64,000 nucleotides of DNA from an uncultured Oscillospiraceae bacterium (lineage in GTDB: Bacteria > Bacillota > Clostridia > Oscillospirales > Oscillospiraceae), in NCBI GenBank assembly GCA_934667815.1, contig CAKUMO010000002.1:1-64000 (forward strand), written 5' to 3'. Shown here piece by piece: positions 30,556 through 38,918 of this stretch. A program made the translations under genes and the position numbers. The stretch's first letter is position 1. Every line of letters begins with the position of its first letter. The notes under the pieces are model-generated. The model was not told the DNA's origin, searched no databases, and saw only the letters and a program-made list of their open reading frames with translations.

Positions 30556-31753
30556 GGGCATCCTCCAAATCTGTGATCTGCGCATGCGCGCAGCCGTCGG
30601 CAAATTCCAGCCGCAGCGTCTCGCCCACTGCAAGCTGGTGAACGCTGCGCACAACACTCCCGCGCTCGTCTCGCGCAAAGCTATAACCGCGCCCTAGAAC
30701 CTTCAAGGGACTCATGGCATCGAGCTTGGCCGTCAAACGAACAAAGCGCTCACGGCTCGCGCTCACCTCTCGCTGCGCGGCAGCATTCAGGCGGCGCTGC
30801 AGATAATCCGTGAGCATGCGCCGGTCGTTGAGATAATTCATCGGGTCGCGCAGGCTGCGCGAGCCTGCCAGAGCCGCAACGTGCTGCCGCTCGGCCTTCA
30901 GCCGCTTCTGCATCAGCGTTAAAAGCAGCGTCTGCTTTGCTGCAAGCTCCTGCCGCAGCTCCGTCTGATCCGGTACAGCCAGCTCCGCCGCGTTTGACGG
31001 CGTCGCCGCGCGAAGATCGGCCACAAAATCGGAGATCGTGAAGTCCGGCTCATGACCGACCGCCGAAATGACCGGAATCTCGGATTCGGCGATTGCACGC
31101 GCAACGCGCTCGTCGTTGAAGGCCCAAAGATCCTCGATGGAGCCGCCGCCGCGTCCCGTGATGATCAAATCTGCGACACGGTAGCGATTGGCATAGCGCA
31201 GCGCCGCAGCGATCTCCAGCGGTGCCTCCGCGCCCTGCACGCGCACGGCCAGCAGCACGACCTCGGTCAAAGGATAGCGCTTGCGCAGGATGCGCAGCAT
31301 ATCATGCAGGGCCGCGCCCGCCGCCGAGGTGATGATCGCAATGCGATGCGGAAAACGCGGGAGCGGCTTTTTTCTCTCCTGTGCGAACAGCCCCTCGGCT
31401 TGCAGCTTCGTTTTGAGCTGTTCAAAGGCGACATGCAGGTCACCCACGCCGTCCGGCGTCATTTCCGTGCAGTAAAGCTGATACGTGCCGTCACGCGGAA
31501 AGACGGAAACGCGGCCGAAAGCGATGACCTTCATGCCGTTTTCCGGCCGAAAGCGCAGTCGAAAGGCGTTGCCGCGGAACATGACGCAGCGCATCGCGCT
31601 GCTTGCATCTTTTAACGTGAAATAATGGTGACCCGAGGGATAGAGCTTATAGTTGCTGACCTCTCCGCGGATAAACACGCCGGAGAGAAGCTCGTCCTCC
31701 TCGAAGCGCTGGCGCAGGTATTCGTTGACCTGCGACACCTCATAGACCTGCAT
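30530..31753 (-). CDS. xseA: exodeoxyribonuclease VII large subunit
   Basis: A 407-residue catalytic subunit. N-terminal OB domain (residues about 1-100, GVFIRGEVSNYKLYPSGHHYFTLKD), catalytic region (ITSAAGAALHDML, then IITGRGGGSIEDLWAFNDE and AVGHEPDFTISDFVAD), followed by a long coiled coil to which XseB binds. The C-terminal SPLKVLGRGYSFARD is conserved. Acts in the cytoplasm on single-stranded DNA during repair. Its start overlaps the end of the TsaD-like gene by 14 bases. Confidence 0.96.
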   Translation of the reverse strand: MQVYEVSQVNEYLRQRFEEDELLSGVFIRGEVSNYKLYPSGHHYFTLKDASSAMRCVMFRGNAFRLRFRPENGMKVIAFGRVSVFPRDGTYQLYCTEMTPDGVGDLHVAFEQLKTKLQAEGLFAQERKKPLPRFPHRIAIITSAAGAALHDMLRILRKRYPLTEVVLLAVRVQGAEAPLEIAAALRYANRYRVADLIITGRGGGSIEDLWAFNDERVARAIAESEIPVISAVGHEPDFTISDFVADLRAATPSNAAELAVPDQTELRQELAAKQTLLLTLMQKRLKAERQHVAALAGSRSLRDPMNYLNDRRMLTDYLQRRLNAAAQREVSASRERFVRLTAKLDAMSPLKVLGRGYSFARDERGSVVRSVHQLAVGETLRLEFADGCAHAQITDLEDAHEERIHDL

Positions 31754-32669
31754 TGTGCGCCCTCCACGTCAGAATCGCCGTACCCATGGCATTATCCGTG
31801 GAAAATTCCGGTGCACAAAATACGGCGGGCAGTACCTTACAGCGTTCGCGCAGCATGGTGTTGGAGGAAACGCCGCCTGCAAAGATGACCTCACAGTGCG
31901 GATATTGCCGCAGGGCATTCTCCGTCGCCTTGAGAATCGCGCCGATCAGGCAGCGCAGCGCATAGGCCGCCGTGTCGGCTTTGGACGCGCCGTGCGCATA
32001 AAACTCCTGGATCTTATTCTGCACGCCCGAGAGTGAAAAAGACGTGTCCTGCACTTTTACGCGGAAAAACTCTTTGCCGCTTCCCTCTTTGCTCAGCGCG
32101 TCAAGGGCTTTGCCCGCCGGGAACGGCAGCTCAAGGAGCTGCCCGGTGCGGTCGATGAGCTGACCGGCGGAAATGTCCGTCGTACCACCGATTTTCTCCG
32201 CATGGACGCTCACGCCCTCCGGCGTGATGTATAAAAGCTCCGTCGTGCCGCCGGAAAGATGCCACGCCAGATGCGGCTTGTCCAATAGCTCCATGCGCCC
32301 CGCCGACCAGACCGACGCGGCAACATGCCCCTGCTGATGCGAGAACGCATAAAACGGGATTTTCAGTGCAGAGCTGAATACCTCTGCCTGCGTCTGTCCC
32401 GCCAAAAAGCAGGGCATGTACGAGCCCTCCACTGCACGCGGACGCGTGCTTGCACCCACGGCATCCGGGATGAACGCGCCCATATCGTAAAACAGCCTGT
32501 CGGCAAGCTCCGGCAGGCGTTTCACATGCGCGAACAGGGCATCGCTCTGCCGCAGCCCCAGTGCGCCTGGTGCAACATCGAGCAATCTGGACGCATTTTT
32601 TCCTCCGTTCCCGTCAAACACGGCAACGGAGGTCGTGTAGTTACTGGTATCAAAGGCGAGAACTTTCAT
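31740..32669 (-). CDS. Kae1/TsaD-like domain protein (M22 paralogue)
   Basis: A 309-residue ASKHA-fold protein. It begins MKVLAFDTSNYTTSVAVFDG and carries HQQGH (111-115), the metal-binding HxxxH of TsaD/Kae1, then the phosphate loop LSGGTTELLY and FAGGVSSNTMLRE. Real TsaD makes the t6A tRNA base with TsaB and TsaE; in Clostridia a separate, divergent M22 copy regularly lies between nusB and xseA, as here, with unknown role. It is shorter than TsaD (about 340). Overlaps nusB by 4 bases. Confidence 0.85.
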   Translation of the reverse strand: MKVLAFDTSNYTTSVAVFDGNGGKNASRLLDVAPGALGLRQSDALFAHVKRLPELADRLFYDMGAFIPDAVGASTRPRAVEGSYMPCFLAGQTQAEVFSSALKIPFYAFSHQQGHVAASVWSAGRMELLDKPHLAWHLSGGTTELLYITPEGVSVHAEKIGGTTDISAGQLIDRTGQLLELPFPAGKALDALSKEGSGKEFFRVKVQDTSFSLSGVQNKIQEFYAHGASKADTAAYALRCLIGAILKATENALRQYPHCEVIFAGGVSSNTMLRERCKVLPAVFCAPEFSTDNAMGTAILTWRAHNAGL

Positions 32670-33130
32670 TGCTGCTCGTCCTTCTGTGGTTCCAGCGCAC
32701 GGGCGGCAGAACGAAGAATGCCGTTGACAAAGGCGACGACCTCGTCGTCCTCGTACTTTCTCGTCAGCTCCACGCACTCGTTGATGGCCACACCCGTCGG
32801 AACGTCCGGCACATACTGCATTTCAAACAGCGCAAGGCGCATCGCAGCCTTCGTCAGGCGCGAGATGCGATGCAGATTCCAGCCGATGGCGTACTTTTTG
32901 ATCTGTTCGTCCAGCTCCTGCGCGTGCTCGGCCACGCCCTCGACGCAGGCACGAATATACTGGGACTGCTTTTTGCTCGGATGCTCGGAATAAACCTCGT
33001 TTTCCGCAGCCAGCGTGTTATAATACTCGGAATCCATGCGGGTTCCGACGGCCTGCTGCGGATCCTCCGCCGTATAATCCCACTCGTAGATCAAGTGGAC
33101 TGCGATTTCGCGTGCGTTTGAGCGTGTCAT
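32666..33130 (-). CDS. nusB: transcription antitermination factor NusB
   Basis: A 154-residue all-helical RNA-binding protein that with NusE (S10) loads on boxA and prevents early termination in rRNA operons. MTRSNAREIAVHLIYEWDY and the C-terminal VAINECVELTRKYEDDEVVAFVNGIL are the family marks. The ATG at 33130 has AAGGAG before it. It follows the Asp23 gene and is separated from it by a hairpin. Confidence 0.95.
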   Translation of the reverse strand: MTRSNAREIAVHLIYEWDYTAEDPQQAVGTRMDSEYYNTLAAENEVYSEHPSKKQSQYIRACVEGVAEHAQELDEQIKKYAIGWNLHRISRLTKAAMRLALFEMQYVPDVPTGVAINECVELTRKYEDDEVVAFVNGILRSAARALEPQKDEQQ

Positions 33131-33156
33131 GGCGATCTCCTTGGTATGTAAAAGTA

Positions 33157-33178
33157 GGGGTGCCGGAATCAGCACCCC
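33157..33178 (-). terminator. hairpin between asp23 and nusB
   Basis: Stem GGGGTGC/GCACCCC (33157-33163 with 33172-33178), followed on the minus strand by TACTTTTAC. Probably a partial terminator within the operon. Confidence 0.6.
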
Positions 33179-33187
33179 GAAGATGTA

Positions 33188-33565
33188 TCAGTTTGCGTTT
33201 TTGGGAATTGCAATCCCGCAGACATTGACGTTCACCGCAGCCGGACGCACGCCCGTCATGGACGCGACCTCGTTTGCGATGCTTTCCTGCACGTTCTTCG
33301 CGACGGTCATGATCGCCTCGCCCATCTTAACGACAAGATTGCAGGAAATCTCGACATTCTCACCGTCCATCGTGACGCGGATGCCGTTGCGGAGATTCTT
33401 CTTGCCGAGAAGTGTGGAAATATCAAAGCTCGCGGTCGTGCTCAGGCCGTAAACGCCCTCGACTTCGCGGACAGCCAACGCTGCAATGGATGCAACGACG
33501 TCCTCGGAAATCAGGATATGGCCGCCCTCCTGCGCCTGCACGAGATAATTCTTACCTTCTGCCAT
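33188..33565 (-). CDS. Asp23/Gls24 family envelope stress protein
   Basis: A 125-residue alpha-beta protein: GGHILISEDVVASIAALAVREVEGVYGLS is the family start and VQESIANEVASMTGVRPAAVNVNVCGI the end. Members (YqhY in Bacillus) lie near the inner membrane or fatty acid synthesis genes and respond to envelope stress; the exact role is unknown. It is in the yqhY position between spoIIIA and nusB. GAAAGGAAGG precedes the ATG. Confidence 0.92.
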   Translation of the reverse strand: MAEGKNYLVQAQEGGHILISEDVVASIAALAVREVEGVYGLSTTASFDISTLLGKKNLRNGIRVTMDGENVEISCNLVVKMGEAIMTVAKNVQESIANEVASMTGVRPAAVNVNVCGIAIPKNAN

Positions 33566-33670
33566 TGTGGTTCCTTCCTTTCTGGAGTACAGACCTTTCG
33601 GTATTTCCTTATTATTCTATCACATTTTCAGAAAAATACAATAACCTTTTCCGAAAAAACTCTGCTGCTC

Positions 33671-34228
33671 TCATTCCACCCCGATCACACGGATGTCGGA
33701 CAGCTTAAAATCCGTCTGTGCAAGGACAATATCGGCCACGAGGGAGACATCGGACTGCTTCAGACCGGATGTCGGCGCGGCAACCGCGAGGGAAATGCCG
33801 TCGTCGGAGATGTAGGCCACGCAGTCGGCATAGCCTTTCGCCACAACGAGGCTCTCGATCTGTGACTCGGCCAGTGCGTCGCCCACAATGCCCTCCAGCG
33901 CGGCGCTGGACTTGGAGGTATCCTCCCCCTCTGCATAGGCGATGGTCTCCTGAAGCAGCTCCACGGCCTGATCGCGTGCCTTCTGGCGGGACAGACGCAT
34001 CTGGGCAAAGTACTCACTTGCGGTCTGACCGCTTTCCTGTGCGGCAATTGCAGGCTGGGTCTGTGTGGTGTCGCTGAGAACGAGCGTGGACTCCCCGAGC
34101 ACCTTGTCAGCATCGAGCACCTTGCTTAAGTCCTTGGTGTCCTGTCCGCTCAGCCAGTTGAGATAGATGCCGGCACACACCAGCACGAGCACACCGGCGA
34201 TGATCGCATTGCGTTTCCAGTTCTTCAT
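33671..34228 (-). CDS. spoIIIAH: stage III sporulation protein AH
   Basis: A 185-residue mother-cell membrane protein with one helix near residues 8-25 (NAIIAGVLVLVCAGIYLNW) and an extracellular ring-building motif domain. It binds forespore SpoIIQ across the intermembrane space to form the feeding tube channel. EYFAQMRLSRQKARDQAVELL and the C-terminal KLSDIRVIGVE fit the family. ATG 34228 is chosen over ATG 34234 because GGAGG would be only one base from the latter. It is last in the spoIIIA operon. Confidence 0.92.
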   Translation of the reverse strand: MKNWKRNAIIAGVLVLVCAGIYLNWLSGQDTKDLSKVLDADKVLGESTLVLSDTTQTQPAIAAQESGQTASEYFAQMRLSRQKARDQAVELLQETIAYAEGEDTSKSSAALEGIVGDALAESQIESLVVAKGYADCVAYISDDGISLAVAAPTSGLKQSDVSLVADIVLAQTDFKLSDIRVIGVE

Positions 34229-34241
34229 GTTCATTCCTCCA

Positions 34242-34784
34242 TCATTTCATTTTGACCACTGTGATTTTGTCCGAGCCGAGACCCGTGAGCGCCGACACGG
34301 CGCAGACGATGCTCCAACGCACCTGCGCATTGTCCGCGCCTTCGCTGACGATCAGCGCGCCCTGAAACTGCGGATAGATCACGCTCGAAACCGCTGCTTC
34401 ATCATATGCGCTTCCCTCGGACAAAATAACCGTCTTTCGTTCTTCACTTGTCTGAGAACCGGCGCTTGTCTGTTCGTTTGTAACCTTGGTGTCAGTCTGA
34501 TACTGCGTCTGCTCCCCTCTTTGCAGCGTCAGCATGACGCTCACGCGTCCCGCGCCGTCGATTTGCAGAAGCATTTTGGTAAGGCGTGACTCCATTTCCT
34601 GCGCGTAATCCGCTGTCACGGGCTGCGTCTGCACAGTTGTGGGCGTCTCGGCCTTATTTTGCTCACTTTTACGGAACGGAATCAGCAGCAGCGCAAGGCC
34701 GAGAACGAGTACCAGCGCAGCATATTTATATTTTTTCAGTGCATCGACCGCTTTCTTGGAAAACTCGTCAAATTTTTTACCCAT
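34242..34784 (-). CDS. spoIIIAG: stage III sporulation protein AG
   Basis: A 180-residue membrane-anchored protein that forms a large ring in the SpoIIIA-SpoIIQ channel. One helix at about 21-37 (YAALVLVLGLALLLIPF) follows a basic N-terminus; the rest is outside, with MESRLTKMLLQIDGAGRVSVMLTL and the ring motif region VIYPQFQGALIVSEGADNAQVRWSIVCAVSALTGLGSDKITVVKMK. The ATG at 34784 overlaps the end of spoIIIAF by 8 bases. AGGAG is about 10 bases before it. Confidence 0.93.
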   Translation of the reverse strand: MGKKFDEFSKKAVDALKKYKYAALVLVLGLALLLIPFRKSEQNKAETPTTVQTQPVTADYAQEMESRLTKMLLQIDGAGRVSVMLTLQRGEQTQYQTDTKVTNEQTSAGSQTSEERKTVILSEGSAYDEAAVSSVIYPQFQGALIVSEGADNAQVRWSIVCAVSALTGLGSDKITVVKMK

Positions 34785-35259
34785 ACAGCTTCCACTCCTG
34801 CTCCTCGGGCGGGATTCCGAGCGAATCCCGGATATAAGTTTCCAGTTCCTTTGCCGCATCGGGCAGTATACTGCCCGTGAGAACGACGTGCACCGGCTGC
34901 GGATACTCGCCGCCGCCCAGTGTGACCTCAGCCCGGATCGTGCCGCCGAGGGCTTCGGCCTTTTTCTCGATGTAGCCCTCCGTGTTTTCCTTGACCAGCG
35001 TGCGCAGCATAGCCTGATAATCCTTGGATACCTGCCGGCTGTCAAATCCCGCGTGATCACCGAAAGACGCAATTTGATCGGCAAGGCTGCTGAGATCGAT
35101 GCGCAGTAGAGGCGTTGCGACCGTAAGCAGGATCAGAATCCCCGCAATGAAGCGCGTGATGCGCTGCAAGCGGCTGTTTTTCAAAAGAGCACAGGCCAGC
35201 ACCGCAAGCATGCACGCTGCGACAACCGCAAGAAAATAGCTTCGGATCCCGTCCATCAT
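34777..35259 (-). CDS. spoIIIAF: stage III sporulation protein AF
   Basis: A 160-residue protein with two N-terminal membrane helices (SYFLAVVAACMLAVLACALL and FIAGILILLTVATPLL) and a soluble C-terminal domain, as in other SpoIIIAF. It is part of the mother-cell channel complex. ATG 35259 has AAGGTG before it and overlaps the stop of spoIIIAE by 4 bases (ATGA). Confidence 0.92.
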   Translation of the reverse strand: MMDGIRSYFLAVVAACMLAVLACALLKNSRLQRITRFIAGILILLTVATPLLRIDLSSLADQIASFGDHAGFDSRQVSKDYQAMLRTLVKENTEGYIEKKAEALGGTIRAEVTLGGGEYPQPVHVVLTGSILPDAAKELETYIRDSLGIPPEEQEWKLYG

Positions 35260-36332
35260 ACCGACACCTTCATAAAGCACACCGCGCAGATGAGCGCCAT
35301 CAGCGCGCAGGTCCCGTTCATCGCAAGAAGATAGCCCATCGCGGAGGAAAAGCTCTTCAGGAGCTTGACGTGCGGTGCAAGCCCGACTGTGCCGCTGACG
35401 GCGGCTGTGAGCTTGAGCATCAGATATTGCACGCCCACGCGCAGAAATGGCGTCAGACAGATGGCAAGCACGGTGAGCATGCCGAACACACCCACGGAGT
35501 TTTTCAGCATGGCGGCGCTGGCCAGAAGGGATTCCGAGGCATCGGAGATGATCCCGCCCACGACCGGCACCGCGCCCGCCGCCGCCTTGGTGGCTTTAAG
35601 TGCAAGCGCGTCAGAGTTGCCGCTGACCACGCCTGTCAGGCTCATGTAGACCGTGAAGGCCGTCAGCACGACCTTGAGGCTCTTGGAGACGACCCATCCG
35701 GCAAACTCGCGCAGTTCACTGAGTGTATCACTGCCCAACGCTGCCTCTGCGCCCGCAATTGCAATATAAAAATATACGCCGGGCACGAGCACCTTAGAAA
35801 TAAGCTGCATCAGAAGCTCCGCAAAGACAACCGTACCCGTATAGAGCGCGGAGGCTGAGGTCATCCCGCCGCTCATGGCCGCAGCCGACGCCATAACGGG
35901 CAGCAGACAGCCGGTGTATTCCGTGACGGTCTCGACGGTACTTGAAGCCAGCGCGATCATCGTCCGGAATGACCCGACCGCGACTGCGCAAAGGCCCAGC
36001 GCCCCCACGGCGTTGGCCGCACCGGTCAAATCGTGCTGTGTGGCAAGCTTTGCCATAGAGCAGAGCGTCACGACCGCGAGCAGCACCGCGCACAGGCGCA
36101 AGCCCTCCCTGACCGCCGTATCGCCGTTTTTGACGGCACGCAGAAGCAGCCGCTTGCAATTGCTCCAAAAGTCCGGCTGTGCCGCGGGCGAAAGGCCATC
36201 CAGCGCTTCCTGCACCTCCGCGGGAAGCTCGTCCGTTAACTCGGACGTGTCCACCGGCTCGGATGGATCGACGGCGAAGGCTCTCCCGGCCATCAGGACG
36301 CACAGAAGCAGAAAGATTAAAAAGCGCTTCAT
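35256..36332 (-). CDS. spoIIIAE: stage III sporulation protein AE
   Basis: A 358-residue polytopic membrane protein, with a likely signal peptide (KRFLIFLLLCVLMAGRAFA) followed by about seven helices. Conserved segments: GAVPVVGGIISDASESLLASAAMLKNSVG and TPFLRVGVQYLMLKLTAAV. It probably forms the core of the SpoIIIA export channel in the outer forespore membrane. Nearly contiguous with spoIIIAD (1 base). Confidence 0.95.
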   Translation of the reverse strand: MKRFLIFLLLCVLMAGRAFAVDPSEPVDTSELTDELPAEVQEALDGLSPAAQPDFWSNCKRLLLRAVKNGDTAVREGLRLCAVLLAVVTLCSMAKLATQHDLTGAANAVGALGLCAVAVGSFRTMIALASSTVETVTEYTGCLLPVMASAAAMSGGMTSASALYTGTVVFAELLMQLISKVLVPGVYFYIAIAGAEAALGSDTLSELREFAGWVVSKSLKVVLTAFTVYMSLTGVVSGNSDALALKATKAAAGAVPVVGGIISDASESLLASAAMLKNSVGVFGMLTVLAICLTPFLRVGVQYLMLKLTAAVSGTVGLAPHVKLLKSFSSAMGYLLAMNGTCALMALICAVCFMKVSV

Positions 36333-36333
36333 G

Positions 36334-36726
36334 TCACCCTCCAGTCATCGTTCGTATCATATCGATCACCGCCTCCAAAAGCGGCAGCGCAATGTAAATC
36401 GCCAAAATCCCACCGCACAGCTCGATCAGCCTCGCCAGTGCACTTTCGCCCGCATCCGCGCAGAACGCCGCGCAGAGCTGGGTCACAATGCCGATGCCGA
36501 CGCTTTTGAGCAGCGGCGTGAGCAGCGCATCGTCCAGTCCGGCAAGGTCTTGCAGCTTGGACAAAAAGGAAACGACCGGCTCGACGAGCTTCAGAGCTGC
36601 CAGTGCCATCAGTACGCAAGCCCCGATCGTCAGCAGCAGCGCAAGCTCCGCATTGCTCCGGCGGATGAGCGTCACAAGGAAGACCGTCACGACACCAATC
36701 ACCGCGACCTGAATCAGCGTACTCAT
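36334..36726 (-). CDS. spoIIIAD: stage III sporulation protein AD
   Basis: A 130-residue membrane protein with three to four helices (QVAVIGVVTVFLVTLI, LALLLTIGACVLMALAAL, and IGIVTQLCAAFCADAGESALARLIELCGGILAIYIALPLL). The GESALAxxIExxGKxxA-like segment is the family mark. It overlaps spoIIIAC by one base. Confidence 0.94.
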   Translation of the reverse strand: MSTLIQVAVIGVVTVFLVTLIRRSNAELALLLTIGACVLMALAALKLVEPVVSFLSKLQDLAGLDDALLTPLLKSVGIGIVTQLCAAFCADAGESALARLIELCGGILAIYIALPLLEAVIDMIRTMTGG

Positions 36727-36920
36727 CAGAAATGAAAGAGGTTTTCAACCAGATCAAAGAGCTGCGCGATTTTTTGCACGATGATAATAAGCACGACCAC
36801 CAACCCCGCCAGTGTGGTCATAGTCGCCTGCTCCTCGCGCCCGGAGCGCACGAGCACCTGATTCAGAATGGAGACGATGATGCCGACGGCGGCGATCTTG
36901 AAAATCAGCTCGATATCCAT
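36726..36920 (-). CDS. spoIIIAC: stage III sporulation protein AC
   Basis: A 64-residue protein with two membrane helices (FKIAAVGIIVSILNQVL and TLAGLVVVLIIIVQKIAQLF), the normal size for the family. Shares its last base with the start of spoIIIAD. Confidence 0.94.
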   Translation of the reverse strand: MDIELIFKIAAVGIIVSILNQVLVRSGREEQATMTTLAGLVVVLIIIVQKIAQLFDLVENLFHF

Positions 36921-36930
36921 ATTTCGTCTC

Positions 36931-37440
36931 CTAAAGCATCAAAATTGCCAGTGCGATACCGGCGCAGACTGCCAATGCCGCGCAGCTTCGCGCCATCTGC
37001 CGTTTTTCACTCTCGCAGCGCTCCTGCGCCGACTGGATACGCTGTGCGCTCAGGCGCAGCATGCGGTTTTCGCCGTCCACGTCGTAACGTCCCAGAGTTT
37101 CGCACAGCTCCAAAAGCGCCATGCGTGCGTCACTCGGCAGAAGCAGTCCGGAGGCTTGCTGCATCGCGTGCCGCGCTGCCAGTGTGCGCGGCTGCCCGCT
37201 TGCAAGCTGTGCGCTCATGGCACGAAAAAACTGTGCAACCGCACCTGTCTGCCTGTCCGCAACCTCGGCATAAAGCTCCGGCAGTGGCAGACGTGTATAG
37301 TTAATCTCGCATTGCAGCATCTCCACCGCGCCTGTGAGCTGCTTGAGCTGTCGTGCCGTCTTGTAAAACTGCGCAGCGCGCCGAAATCCAAAGGCTCCCG
37401 CACCCACGACTACCAAAATCGCACCGATCAGTCTGAGCAT
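36931..37440 (-). CDS. spoIIIAB: stage III sporulation protein AB
   Basis: A 169-residue protein with an N-terminal helix (LIGAILVVVGAGAFGF) and a C-terminal helix (SCAALAVCAGIALAILML) around a long helical body; it resembles GspF-type platform proteins of type II secretion and works with the SpoIIIAA ATPase. Its start overlaps the end of spoIIIAA by 13 bases. Confidence 0.93.
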   Translation of the reverse strand: MLRLIGAILVVVGAGAFGFRRAAQFYKTARQLKQLTGAVEMLQCEINYTRLPLPELYAEVADRQTGAVAQFFRAMSAQLASGQPRTLAARHAMQQASGLLLPSDARMALLELCETLGRYDVDGENRMLRLSAQRIQSAQERCESEKRQMARSCAALAVCAGIALAILML

Positions 37441-38306
37441 GGCGGCCCCTCCTTTTCAATTTTCACTGAATGATCCGGCCGAATACAGATCAGATTGCGG
37501 AAGATCCCCACCTGCATGAGGCTCCTGTAAAGCGGCCTTGATAACAGTTCCTCGCGGCTCGCAGCGTGCGCCGTAGCCAAAAAGCGCACGCCGCAGTAGG
37601 ACGCGCGGACAACGGCCTCGACATCCTGTGCCGCGGTGATCTCATCCAGCGCGATCCACTCTGGGTTCATGCTGCGCAGGAGCAGCGCAATGCCGCACTC
37701 TTTCGCAGCGCCGCTTAAAACGTCAGTATTTTCTCCGAGGTCAAACTGAGGTGCCCCGTCAAGGCATGCGGCCAGCTCCAACCGCTCGTCCACCACGCAG
37801 ATGCGTTTCCCCTGCCGGTCGGACAGCAGACGGATGAGATCGCGCAGCAGCGTGGTTTTCCCAGACCCCGGCGCACCGAACAGCAGTGTTGAAGCAGGAT
37901 GCGTCCAGAGCCTGGCCGCGCAGCCTTCCGCGATTCCCGGAAGCGCACGCGCAATACGCAGATTTGCCGACGAGATCAGGCGCAGCGTCTGCACGGCTCC
38001 ATTCTGCATGACTGCCGTCCCACTCAGACCGAGCCGATGTCCGCCCGGCAGAATCAGAAAGCCATTTTGCAGCATTTGCTGTGCGGCGTATGCCGAGCGT
38101 CGTGCAGCCCGGTCGGTCAGCTCGTCCAAAAGCGGACGCGTCACTGTGAGCGGCAGTGATGTCGTTTTCTTTTCTGTGCGCACCTGCATCGCTCTGCCAA
38201 TGCGAAAGCGGATTTCCTCAATGCGTCCCTCCGGCACAAAACGCTCGACCGCGTCCTGCACAGTCTGCGGAAACGGCCGCAGGGCTTGTATCACTTCTCG
38301 TGTCAT
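37428..38306 (-). CDS. spoIIIAA: stage III sporulation protein AA, secretion ATPase-like
   Basis: A 292-residue AAA-type ATPase related to the type II/IV secretion ATPases; it is thought to power the mother-cell-to-forespore channel. Walker A is GAPGSGKTT (144-152), followed by CVVDERLELAA and ALDEITAAQDVEAV (Walker B). The N-terminal part (IEEIRFRIGRAMQV) is typical of SpoIIIAA. ATG 38306 has GGGAGTGA before it. First gene of the operon. Confidence 0.95.
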   Translation of the reverse strand: MTREVIQALRPFPQTVQDAVERFVPEGRIEEIRFRIGRAMQVRTEKKTTSLPLTVTRPLLDELTDRAARRSAYAAQQMLQNGFLILPGGHRLGLSGTAVMQNGAVQTLRLISSANLRIARALPGIAEGCAARLWTHPASTLLFGAPGSGKTTLLRDLIRLLSDRQGKRICVVDERLELAACLDGAPQFDLGENTDVLSGAAKECGIALLLRSMNPEWIALDEITAAQDVEAVVRASYCGVRFLATAHAASREELLSRPLYRSLMQVGIFRNLICIRPDHSVKIEKEGPPCSD

Positions 38307-38327
38307 CCTTCGTTCACTCCCGATGCC

Positions 38328-38335
38328 ATTGTATG
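38328..38335 (-). promoter_or_regulatory. SigmaE-type -10 element of the spoIIIA operon
   Basis: On the minus strand CATACAAT (complement of 38328-38335), identical to the SigmaE -10 consensus CATAnnnT/CATACAnT, lies about 22 bases before the spoIIIAA ATG. The -35 (TAAATT region, about 13 bases further up) is weak. SigmaE control of spoIIIA is established in Bacillus. Confidence 0.6.
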
Positions 38336-38443
38336 TGTGCATGCCGGAATTTAGGACAGAAAAAAGCCCATCGCAAAATGCGAAAGGCCAAAGGATTGCA
38401 AAACGCGAAAAAACACGCAATAATTGTTTCGAGATGATTATTT

Positions 38444-38857
38444 ATGATCTATTCGGCCAAAAAGCGCTTTGAAGAAGCGGACGTTTTCGGAAAAAGCACA
38501 GAAGGCAAGGCGTTTGCGCAATATTTTATTGGAAATTCCTATCTTAATCCCCTGACGGATGCAAAATGCGGTCTATTTCTGGCCAACGTAACCTTTGAAC
38601 CGGGCTGCCGAAACAACTGGCACATCCACCATGCCAGAAAAGGCGGCGGACAAATCCTCATCTGCACGGCCGGTGAGGGCTGGTATCAGGAGGAGGGAAA
38701 GCCTGCCGTCAGCCTAAAGCCCGACACGGTCATCACCATTCTGCCCGAGGTCAAGCACTGGCACGGCGCAAAGAAGGATTCGTGGTTCTCGCACATTGCA
38801 GCCGAAATCCCCGAGTGGTGCGAGCCGGTCTCCGACGAGGAATACCTGTCGCTATAA
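38444..38857 (+). CDS. cupin domain protein
   Basis: A 137-residue single-domain cupin. Motif 1 is NWHIHHARKGGGQILICTAGEGW (His-x-His metal ligands) and motif 2 LPEVKHWHGAKKDSWF. The family includes enzymes and small sensors; similar proteins often go with carboxymuconolactone decarboxylase-like genes, but no such gene is next to it. The ribosome site is weak (GAGATGATT). It is divergent from spoIIIA and ends at a shared terminator. Confidence 0.88.
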   Translation: MIYSAKKRFEEADVFGKSTEGKAFAQYFIGNSYLNPLTDAKCGLFLANVTFEPGCRNNWHIHHARKGGGQILICTAGEGWYQEEGKPAVSLKPDTVITILPEVKHWHGAKKDSWFSHIAAEIPEWCEPVSDEEYLSL

Positions 38858-38878
38858 AGCCTTTCCCGAATACAAAAA

Positions 38879-38909
38879 GGGTCTGCTGCAAACGCAGCAG
38901 ACCCTTAAT
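38879..38909. terminator. terminator between the cupin gene and ispH-rpsA
   Basis: A perfect 11-bp stem (38879-38889 with 38894-38904) serving two convergent genes, A-rich on the left, TTAATT on the right. Confidence 0.85.
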
Positions 38910-38918
38910 TCTATGAAC

